This document shows positions 22,760-28,040 of a stretch of DNA of 28,040 bases, in pieces; position 1 is the stretch's first letter, and every line of letters starts with the position of its first letter. Source of the DNA: an uncultured Dorea sp. (GTDB lineage Bacteria; Bacillota; Clostridia; Lachnospirales; Lachnospiraceae); the NCBI GenBank assembly GCA_910584575.1, contig CAJUBG010000051.1:1-28040 (forward strand), written 5' to 3'. The notes below the pieces were generated by a model. It saw only the letters and a program-made list of their open reading frames with translations, did no database searches and was not told the origin of the DNA. The position numbers were made by a program, and so were the translations under genes.

Positions 22760-22788
22760 TTGTAAGCATTTTTAACTTATGCTAGAAT
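22760..22788 (+). promoter_or_regulatory. Promoter of the V4R-GGDEF operon
   Basis: TTGTAA (22760-22765) and TAGAAT (22783-22788) have a 17-nt spacer. AGCAT and ATGCT form an inverted repeat across the spacer (22765-22784), a possible operator. The start codon of the V4R gene follows 30 nt after the -10. Confidence 0.6.
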
Positions 22789-22817
22789 AAAACTGATGAA
22801 AGAGAGGGACTGATATC

Positions 22818-23354
22818 ATGGAAGACAACATTTTTCTGAAAGGCAGCCAGAAGCCCGCACTGGAGGATTTTCTTCAAACCCATGCAGACGGACGGGAGAA
22901 TCTCGGTGCAGAGCTTCCGGTAGCCATATACAGACTCCTGGAGTATTCTCTCCGTGAAGAACTGACGGAACGGTTCGGGAAGGATGAGCAGATTCGCATT
23001 TTCCGCAGCGCAGGTTACCGCGCAGGAGAATATTTTGCGAAAAAATATCTGGATTTGTCTTTAGGGCTTTCTGAATTTACCGCACAGCTTCAGGACCGCA
23101 TCCAGGCTCTTAAGATTGGCATATTGAGAATAGAAAAGCTCGATGAGGATACAGGCAGCATCATCCTTACTGTATCTGAAGACGCCGACTGCTCCGGACT
23201 TCCAATCTTCGGGGAGACTGTCTGCAACTATGACGAAGGTTTCCTGTCCGGTATCCTTTCTTCCTATACCGGAAAAACTTATCATACAGTAGAAATTAAC
23301 TGTTGGGCAACCGGTGACCGTGTATGCCGGTTCCAAGCAGAGGCGACTGACTGA
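22818..23354 (+). CDS. V4R-domain sensor protein
   Basis: A 178-aa cytoplasmic protein with a V4R (4-vinyl-reductase-like) ligand-binding domain. The evidence is the N-terminal helical part (LPVAIYRLLEYSLREELTER, AGEYFAKKYL), then the C-terminal DADCSGLPIFGETVCNYDEG, SSYTGKTYHTVEINCWATGD and RVCRF. The four cysteines C-x10-C ... C-x7-C are typical of V4R proteins and could bind a metal or react with a ligand. Such domains usually sense small hydrophobic or aromatic compounds. It has GAGAGGGA upstream and ends 18 nt before the GGDEF gene, so it is probably the sensing partner of that cyclase; the ligand is unknown. Confidence 0.85.
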   Translation: MEDNIFLKGSQKPALEDFLQTHADGRENLGAELPVAIYRLLEYSLREELTERFGKDEQIRIFRSAGYRAGEYFAKKYLDLSLGLSEFTAQLQDRIQALKIGILRIEKLDEDTGSIILTVSEDADCSGLPIFGETVCNYDEGFLSGILSSYTGKTYHTVEINCWATGDRVCRFQAEATD

Positions 23355-23372
23355 CAGGGAGGCTGACACCAC

Positions 23373-24620
23373 ATGGATGATAAAAACTGTGAAATTTTAT
23401 TCGAGTATTTAAAAAGTATTCTCTATGGCCCCAGAACTTTATCCCTTGATATTGACGAACTGGCAGAGCCTTACCGCGACCTTGGACGGGGGCTTCAATA
23501 CCTCCATCATGCCGTGGAGGAACTGCTCTCCTATTCTGCCGAGCTTTCCAAAGGGAATCTGTCCGTTGCATTTCCGGACAAATATAATTTTCTGTGTGAG
23601 AACCTGAATAACCTTCATGCGAATCTGAATCATCTGACCTGGCAGGCACAACAGGTTGCAAAGGGGGACTATTCACAGCAGGTATCCTATCTCGGTGAGT
23701 TTTCCACCGCATTTAACGACATGACAGAGCAGCTCAAACAGCGGGAGGCACAGCTTAAGGAAGAAACCTGTAAGGCGAAAAGCCATGCAGAGATGATTGA
23801 AGATTACAATGAGCTGCTAGTGGCAATGCTCAGCAAACGGAATGAATGGTTGATTGTCGTAGACATTGACACTAAGGAAATCCTATATTGCAACAAAGGC
23901 GGTCATTGCGACCCCATAGACAGCTCTTTCTGCGCCACCTGTAAAAAGCGCCTTCCATTCCAGGACGATATTCTAAATTGGAACAAACGGGAAGAATATA
24001 AAGTGTGGGAAATATTTGACGGTAATCATACATACTACCGTATTACTTCATTTCCAATTGAATGGAAAGAGCGATATTCCTATGTACATATTGCGGTAGA
24101 TATTACCGATGAAAAGCGTATGGCACGCACACTGACCAGCAAAGCCTATCATGATCCGGGAACCGGTATTAAAAATCGTCTGTTTTTCAAAGAATATATG
24201 GAAAAGATTCTGGATGAACAGCGCGACGCTACTCTTTGCTATCTGGATTTAGATGGTTTGAAATATGTAAACGACACCTTCGGCCATACACAGGGAGACG
24301 CTTACATCCAGAATTTCGTAGAACTTATAAGAAGCAGCTTCCGCAACGGAGATACATTTGCACGGATTGGTGGAGATGAATTCTGCCTTGTCCTTACAGG
24401 ATGCATGAAGGACTTGATTAACAAAAAGCTGTCTGCCATCCTGGATAGTTTTCAATCGGAAAATGATTCCGGATACCAATGTAGCTTCAGCTACGGAACA
24501 GTCGAGATTGCAGGGAAAGACAATGAACTGACCCTTGATGAGATTATCCAGAAAGCGGATTCTATTATGTACAAATGCAAACGTAAAAACAAAGAAAAAT
24601 ATCCGGAGTTAATACGATAA
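23373..24620 (+). CDS. HAMP-PAS-GGDEF diguanylate cyclase
   Basis: A 415-aa cytoplasmic protein that makes c-di-GMP from two GTP. Residues about 45-130 look like two tandem HAMP units without membrane segments (SAELSKGNLSVAFPDK; AQQVAKGDYSQQVSYLGEF). They lead into a PAS-like domain (about 145-245, ending YVHIAVDITDEKRM). The PAS domain holds an unusual cluster, C173, H178, C179, C187 and C190, consistent with a metal or redox site. The GGDEF domain has LDLDGLKYVNDTFGH, an intact GGDEF (333-337) and the product-inhibition RxxD site R324-D327. The enzyme should be active and feedback-inhibited. It follows the V4R gene by 18 nt with GGGAGG as ribosome binding site. No EAL phosphodiesterase or known effector is in the window. 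Confidence 0.92.
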   Translation: MDDKNCEILFEYLKSILYGPRTLSLDIDELAEPYRDLGRGLQYLHHAVEELLSYSAELSKGNLSVAFPDKYNFLCENLNNLHANLNHLTWQAQQVAKGDYSQQVSYLGEFSTAFNDMTEQLKQREAQLKEETCKAKSHAEMIEDYNELLVAMLSKRNEWLIVVDIDTKEILYCNKGGHCDPIDSSFCATCKKRLPFQDDILNWNKREEYKVWEIFDGNHTYYRITSFPIEWKERYSYVHIAVDITDEKRMARTLTSKAYHDPGTGIKNRLFFKEYMEKILDEQRDATLCYLDLDGLKYVNDTFGHTQGDAYIQNFVELIRSSFRNGDTFARIGGDEFCLVLTGCMKDLINKKLSAILDSFQSENDSGYQCSFSYGTVEIAGKDNELTLDEIIQKADSIMYKCKRKNKEKYPELIR

Positions 24621-24657
24621 CAGGGTATAGACTGCTTTATTATCACGCTCAAAATAT

Positions 24658-24691
24658 CGGAAGCCAGGCAAGAGGTTTTGCCTGGCTTCCG
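24658..24691. terminator. Terminator between GGDEF and DAHP synthase genes
   Basis: A 14-bp perfect stem (arms 24658-24671 and 24678-24691, core GGAAGCCAGGC) with a 6-nt loop, between the stops of two convergent genes. The flanking tracts are short (TTTT in each direction), so efficiency may be moderate. Confidence 0.8.
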
Positions 24692-24725
24692 AGGTTTTGC
24701 TGAAATCCACCATGGTAGTTCAAAT

Positions 24726-25757
24726 TCAACATTTCTTTGCAATATCATAAAGCAGTCGTTCCGTATCCTCCCACCCGATACATGGATCTGTAATGGACTG
24801 TCCATAGGTCAGGTTTTCTGTAATTTCCTGTCTTCCTTCTATCAGATAGCTTTCAATCATGACGCCTTTTACCAGCCTCTTAAGCTCTGGATTATAGTTT
24901 CTGCTGTGCATCACTTCGCTGACGATACGAATCTGCTCTTTGTACTGCTTGCTGGAATTAGAATGATTCACATCCACAATTACGGCAGGATTCTTGAGGT
25001 CCCATTTCCCATACATTTCCGCAAGACGGGCAAGATCTTCATAATGATAGTTGGGAATATTCTTCCCATACTTATCTACTCCGCCCCTTAAAATCGTGTG
25101 AGCCAGTTCATTTCCGCTGGTTTCCACATCACAGCCCCGATATATGAACCTATGAGGGTGCTGCGCCGCTGTAACGGAATTCAGCATCACGGACAAATCT
25201 CCGCTGGTGGGATTCTTCATTCCCACAGGAATATCCATGCCGCTTGCCGTAAGACGGTGCTGCTGATTCTCAACAGACCTCGCCCCTACCGCCTCATATG
25301 ATAATACGTCGTCCAAATAGCTTCGATTCTCTGGGTACAGCATCTCATCCGCCGTGGACAGCCCTGTTTCCTCCATCACCCGTATATGCATCTTGCGAAT
25401 CGCAATAATCCCTGCCAGAAGATCCGGCTCTTTTTCTGGGTCTGGCTGATGCAGCATCCCTTTATATCCTTCGCCCGTGGTTCTTGGCTTGTTCGTGTAG
25501 ACCCTAGGTATAACCAACAGCCGGTCAGACACTCGGTCAGACACCTCCTTCAAACGTCTTACATATTCACAGACGGATTCTTCATTATCCGCAGAACAAG
25601 GCCCCACCAGAACAAGGAATTTGTCTGACTTTCCTGTAAAAATATCGCGGATTTGGGCGTCTCTTTTCTGCTTAATCTCTTGAATTCTCTCTGAAAGCGG
25701 ATATTGTGCTTTTAATTTTTCCGGAATCGGCAACTCATGATTTATTTTCATTGACAT
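24726..25757 (-). CDS. 3-Deoxy-7-phosphoheptulonate (DAHP) synthase, class I
   Basis: Condenses phosphoenolpyruvate with erythrose 4-phosphate, the first step of the shikimate pathway. The 343-aa protein matches AroF/AroG/AroH length. Conserved segments are LVLVGPCSADN, PRVYTNKPRTTGEGYKG, GARSVENQQHR, the metal-binding VDVNHSNSSKQ, MIESYLIEGRQE and QSITDPCIGWEDTE. The N-terminal extension before GPCS is of the kind that binds aromatic amino acids for feedback inhibition, but which one cannot be told. The start at 25757 has GGAGAG about 9 nt upstream. It follows the phosphatase gene by 45 nt on the same strand and may share its transcript. Confidence 0.95.
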   Translation of the reverse strand: MSMKINHELPIPEKLKAQYPLSERIQEIKQKRDAQIRDIFTGKSDKFLVLVGPCSADNEESVCEYVRRLKEVSDRVSDRLLVIPRVYTNKPRTTGEGYKGMLHQPDPEKEPDLLAGIIAIRKMHIRVMEETGLSTADEMLYPENRSYLDDVLSYEAVGARSVENQQHRLTASGMDIPVGMKNPTSGDLSVMLNSVTAAQHPHRFIYRGCDVETSGNELAHTILRGGVDKYGKNIPNYHYEDLARLAEMYGKWDLKNPAVIVDVNHSNSSKQYKEQIRIVSEVMHSRNYNPELKRLVKGVMIESYLIEGRQEITENLTYGQSITDPCIGWEDTERLLYDIAKKC

Positions 25758-25802
25758 ATTTTTTCTCTCCAATCACTATTAAACGGTCTGTAATAATTTT
25801 TT

Positions 25803-26276
25803 CTACCGCATCTCTATCACATTCTGGCTGATAAGGTAATTCAGGAAGCCTTCGCAGCCCTCCAGAATATCATCATACGTCTTGTCAAAGTTTCCTGTAT
25901 ACCATGGGTCCGCAATGTCCCTTGGATGCTCGGTAAAATCCAGAAGCATGGAAACCTTGTGCTCTGGATCGGAGCCGACGATACGGTTGATATTGCGGAT
26001 ATTCCGATACTCCATGCCGAGTATATAATCGTATTCCCGATAATCCTTCTTTTTTAACTGAGTGGCATATTTGCCTGCTGTACTGATGCCGTATTGTTTT
26101 AACTTGTTCGTCGTCCCACGATGAACCGGATTGCCCAGTTCTTCGCTGCTGGTGGCGGCGGAGGCTATGTGGAACTGATCTGCCAGTCCACGCTTCTTAA
26201 CCATGTCGCGGAATACGAATTCTGCCATGGGTGAACGGCAAATGTTGCCGTGGCAAATAAATATAATTTTTATCAT
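25803..26276 (-). CDS. Low-molecular-weight protein-tyrosine phosphatase
   Basis: A 157-aa cytoplasmic phosphatase. The P-loop CHGNICRSP (residues 9-17) is the CX5R signature, and the general acid lies in DIADPWYTGNFDKTY. Intermediate GNPVHRGTTNKLKQYGI and DYILGMEYRN are standard for the family. In Firmicutes these enzymes act on protein phosphotyrosine or phosphoarginine. The start at 26276 has AAGGAG 10 nt upstream. The frame is open back to 26531, but that sequence belongs to a broken metallo-beta-lactamase-fold gene, so the apparent 242-aa fusion is accidental. Confidence 0.93.
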   Translation of the reverse strand: MIKIIFICHGNICRSPMAEFVFRDMVKKRGLADQFHIASAATSSEELGNPVHRGTTNKLKQYGISTAGKYATQLKKKDYREYDYILGMEYRNIRNINRIVGSDPEHKVSMLLDFTEHPRDIADPWYTGNFDKTYDDILEGCEGFLNYLISQNVIEMR

Positions 26277-26325
26277 TTTTCTATAACTCCTTAAATGTTC
26301 TGTATTTCTTCTCAAATGCTTGATT

Positions 26326-26531
26326 TTACAAGGGCTCAACCGCCTCAATCGGTTTATCCGTAAGTTTACAGACTTCATCATATATATTGGGAAATCCCCC
26401 ATCCCTGTGTCAATAAGCAGGCTTTTCTCTTTTCCATTCAACAGATAACAATAAGTTTCTTCCCAATGCCGGTATTCACTTATGATTATGGCTTCATTAT
26501 CAATCTTACCTATTGTAAACCAATTATCCAT
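26326..26531 (-). pseudogene. Truncated, frameshifted metallo-beta-lactamase-fold hydrolase
   Basis: The N-terminus MDNWFTIGKIDNEAIIISEY, then YCYLLNGKEKSLLIDTGMGD, is that of an MBL-fold hydrolase. The frame then shifts at about 26388-26395 (one C apparently lost in a CCC run). The next frame continues NIYDEVCKLTDKPIEAV and ends at a stop at 26326-26328. The zinc motif HxHxDH, expected directly after this point, is absent, along with some 150 further residues. The gene is inactive. Its open frame runs into the phosphatase gene only by chance. Confidence 0.8.
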
Positions 26532-26582
26532 TATTCAAAATCCCTTGCCGTTATGATTGATGTGCCTGTATATATTCCACTT

Positions 26583-26660
26583 TCACTTTGTCAATCGTTT
26601 TATCAGCAGTTCCTTTTGCTCAGCGGATAAAATTCCGCTTTCAACTGTAATGTATGGCAT
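26583..26660 (-). pseudogene. 4-Oxalocrotonate tautomerase-like remnant
   Basis: A perfect GAAGGAGG precedes MPYITVESGILSAEQKELLI, which has catalytic Pro1 and matches tautomerase N-termini, but a stop follows after KRLTK, giving 25 aa. The family needs about 60 aa. No convincing continuation was found in the other frames. It lies in a 185-nt gap between the GNAT gene and the broken MBL gene, in a decayed stretch. Confidence 0.7.
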
Positions 26661-26716
26661 TTTGCCCCTCCTTCAACTTTTCATTCATTGTTTATTCAGT
26701 CCCGCTAAATGGGCAG

Positions 26717-27226
26717 TTACAGTTTTAAACTATATTGTAGAAGATTATAGCTGTGTCCATCTTTACTGTCCGTTTTAGGCACTGAAGAAATCTCTGTAAA
26801 ACCTACCGACTTTGCCAATTGATTGGAAGCCCTGTTTTCCTCCCTTGTTGAATAAATAAACTCTTTTGCATCAAATTCTTCTTTGCAATACTGAATCAAG
26901 CCTTGAAGAATCTGCTTGCCAAATCCTTTCCCTACATAATCCGGCCCCAGACATATCCCTGCCTCCTGATATATGTAAGGTTCAATTTTTTCTACACCAG
27001 CAAACCTAATCGCCTTGCCGCTTGATTTTTCATAAACCAGATAGGTATCATGCTCTTTCTGAAATTTAATGGTTTTCATGATTCTTATTTTGGCGTTTTC
27101 TTCGCTTGTATTAATATTCCATACCATATATTTTGCACTTTCTGGCCGTGACCAGACATTACAATACATTTCCTTCCAATCTGAAAACTTTGCCTTATCA
27201 AGAATCAGGCTCTCCGTTTCAATCAT
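26717..27226 (-). CDS. GNAT acetyltransferase (RimJ/RimL-like)
   Basis: A 169-aa N-acetyltransferase starting MIETESLILDKAKFSDWKEM, the RimJ/RimL-like opening. The acetyl-CoA loop lies in ICLGPDYVGKGFGKQIL (motif A, Q/RxxGxG/A), and ENRASNQLAKSVGF is motif B. The substrate is unknown; ribosomal-protein or small-molecule (including drug) acetylation are options. GGAGG lies 11 nt upstream, rather far. The frame is open to 27415, but the upstream part contains the promoter at 27270-27297, so the shorter start is preferred. AT content is higher than in the housekeeping genes, and the surroundings look transferred. Confidence 0.85.
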   Translation of the reverse strand: MIETESLILDKAKFSDWKEMYCNVWSRPESAKYMVWNINTSEENAKIRIMKTIKFQKEHDTYLVYEKSSGKAIRFAGVEKIEPYIYQEAGICLGPDYVGKGFGKQILQGLIQYCKEEFDAKEFIYSTREENRASNQLAKSVGFTEISSVPKTDSKDGHSYNLLQYSLKL

Positions 27227-27269
27227 TTTAAAATGTTCCTCCAACACTGACTGACTTGTTACCGTTTCT

Positions 27270-27297
27270 ATTATACTGCAAAAGCGGCCTTTGTCTA
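27270..27297 (-). promoter_or_regulatory. Promoter of the GNAT gene
   Basis: On the minus strand TAGACA (27292-27297) and TATAAT (27270-27275) are separated by 16 nt, about 44 nt upstream of the start codon. The consensus -10 and near-consensus -35 indicate strong constitutive expression. Confidence 0.65.
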
Positions 27298-27420
27298 TAT
27301 TTATTTTTTCATGCTCTGCTGATGGCTCGTCCTTAGTAATAATAAGCTGCCCCTGCTGGCATTTCACGGGTTTGCGGTCGTCCAACCGTCCTCCTTCCCC
27401 GCTGCCTGCCGGCAAACGAT

Positions 27421-27555
27421 TTAAAATACATTTCCTTCCTCTGTCCTGACAGTAATCAGGCTGTCCCGTTCGTCTGCGTTCAGGTCTGCAATTTTCCTCC
27501 CCTCGCTGTCATTCAGTAAATCAAAAAGCCTGTCCCTAAAATAATTCCGTTTCAT
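27421..27555 (-). CDS. Small protein of unknown function, mobile-element type
   Basis: A 44-aa protein, MKRNYFRDRLFDLLNDSEGR, then KIADLNADERDSLITVRTEE and GNVF, with AAGGAAG 7 nt upstream. The pattern RLF-LLN ... IADLdADDR resembles short proteins I recall beside cargo genes of conjugative transposons in Clostridia, but I cannot name a family. It may be truncated at its C-terminus. The 194-nt gap to the GNAT start holds the open but probably non-coding in-frame sequence and the GNAT promoter. Confidence 0.5.
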   Translation of the reverse strand: MKRNYFRDRLFDLLNDSEGRKIADLNADERDSLITVRTEEGNVF

Positions 27556-27723
27556 TCTGTTGCTTCCTTTTCATAGTTTATAGTCCATTAGCTAATATTA
27601 TATAGATTTTTAGAATCTATTGCAATCCTTATGCGTGATGTACGAACTGTTCACAAACCTCTTGCCAAAAAGATTTTTATATAGGAAAATATATGTGTAA
27701 ATTAATCCTTGAGGTGATACATA

Positions 27724-27795
27724 ATGATGACAAAAAATGAGAACCAACAAATAAAAATGCATTTGATAACGCAAATGATGGAGGTGGACAAATGA
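27724..27795 (+). CDS. Short leader ORF coupled to the right-edge gene
   Basis: Twenty-three codons, MMTKNENQQIKMHLITQMME and then VDK, preceded by GAGGTGATA. The stop overlaps the next start (ATGA), and the GGAGGTGGAC ribosome binding site of that gene lies in its last codons. It could be a translational-coupling leader. The 168 nt to its left contain only AT-rich sequence with a 7-bp inverted repeat, ATAGATT/AATCTAT (27602-27620). Confidence 0.4.
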   Translation: MMTKNENQQIKMHLITQMMEVDK

Positions 27796-28040
27796 AAGAT
27801 ATGATATATTATCCTGGTTTTGAAACAAGAGATGAAAATTGGTTAAAATTCGCACTACTTTACTTCGATACACTTCGACCCATAATTCCATACACAATTT
27901 ATTCCGAGAAAAGGTATCTCAGTGATACATTCCAATATGTTATGGGCGAAACCGACCTTATCAAACCATATCGGCCTGAATACGAAGTGGTACTATGTCA
28001 AGAAAAAGTACAAGTTAAAAGTGAACTTTTCTTACAACAT
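27792..28040 (+). CDS. Unrecognised protein, N-terminal 83 residues (runs off right edge)
   Basis: Starts MKDMIYYPGFETRDENWLKF, followed by ALLYFDTLRPIIPYTIYSEK, with a strong GGAGGTG ribosome binding site. The opening YYPGFE...WLKFALLYFD resembles what I remember of DUF6236-type proteins, but this is uncertain. The gene is AT-rich compared with the rest of the window, pointing to accessory DNA beyond the right edge. No catalytic motif is visible in the part present. Confidence 0.6.
   Translation, partial: MKDMIYYPGFETRDENWLKFALLYFDTLRPIIPYTIYSEKRYLSDTFQYVMGETDLIKPYRPEYEVVLCQEKVQVKSELFLQH

Noticed and set aside
26277..26531. MBL-phosphatase fusion protein of 242 aa
   Set aside because: The phosphatase has its own ribosome binding site and start at 26276; the upstream part is a frameshifted MBL fragment lacking its zinc motif.
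27227..27415. Longer GNAT start at 27415
   Set aside because: The segment contains a consensus promoter and shows no GNAT similarity; MIETESLIL is the usual family start.

Overview
The window looks like a chromosome segment of a Gram-positive anaerobe of the class Clostridia, most likely Lachnospiraceae (gut Blautia/Dorea/Clostridium-cluster-XIVa type). The basis is strong AGGAGG-type ribosome binding sites, GuaA beginning VKRELVIVLDFGG, a GH36 alpha-galactosidase with an AraC regulator, a small CD1871A-type CxxC peptide, several ferredoxin-type proteins and two MATE exporters. This is judged from protein character only; no database search was possible.

Region 1 (1 to about 2900) is a mobile element abutting the 3' end of guaA: a tyrosine integrase (cut by the window edge), an overlapping excisionase-like helix-turn-helix protein, a divergent XRE regulator, and an AT-rich gene for an OLD/RecF-like AAA ATPase that ends in an R-N-x3-H motif of HEPN-RNase type. 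The two divergent promoters each carry the same TCGTATCTT box in their spacer, so a lysogeny-like switch can be read from the DNA. Paired GTACCCA repeats and the guaA terminator mark the element/chromosome border. Int + xis + switch + one probable defence cargo gene is the best candidate here for an undescribed system.

Region 2 (2955 to 9717, all minus strand) is housekeeping and sugar metabolism: guaA (GTG start), an 81-bp tandem repeat, a MATE exporter, an HPr-like protein lacking the catalytic histidine, a GH36 alpha-galactosidase and an AraC activator.

Region 3 (9737 to 16835) is redox and sulfur chemistry. A minus-strand operon encodes a TlpA-like lipoprotein, a 49-aa CD1871A-type CxxC membrane peptide and a polyferredoxin membrane protein. 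On the plus strand are a HisC/CobD-type PLP enzyme, an AAA-ATPase-like/PD-(D/E)XK protein and an 856-aa fusion of CoA-disulfide-reductase-like flavoprotein, rhodanese, siroheme sulfite/nitrite reductase and ferredoxin.

Region 4 (16849 to 20891) holds a strong bidirectional terminator, an unrecognised membrane-anchored protein, a stand-alone TNT-type NAD-glycohydrolase toxin with a probable immunity gene overlapping a second MATE gene, and a decayed HAD phosphatase.

Region 5 (20884 to 28040) holds a YghZ-type aldo-keto reductase, a B3/B4-domain protein, a V4R sensor followed by a HAMP-PAS-GGDEF diguanylate cyclase, a DAHP synthase with a low-molecular-weight phosphatase upstream, then a scarred stretch (broken metallo-beta-lactamase-fold and tautomerase genes, a GNAT acetyltransferase, a small protein) and an AT-rich gene running off the right edge. 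I saw no rRNA, tRNA, CRISPR array or intact insertion sequence. No gene-free stretch exceeds 300 bases; the longest are about 120 to 200 bases and are described with their neighbours.
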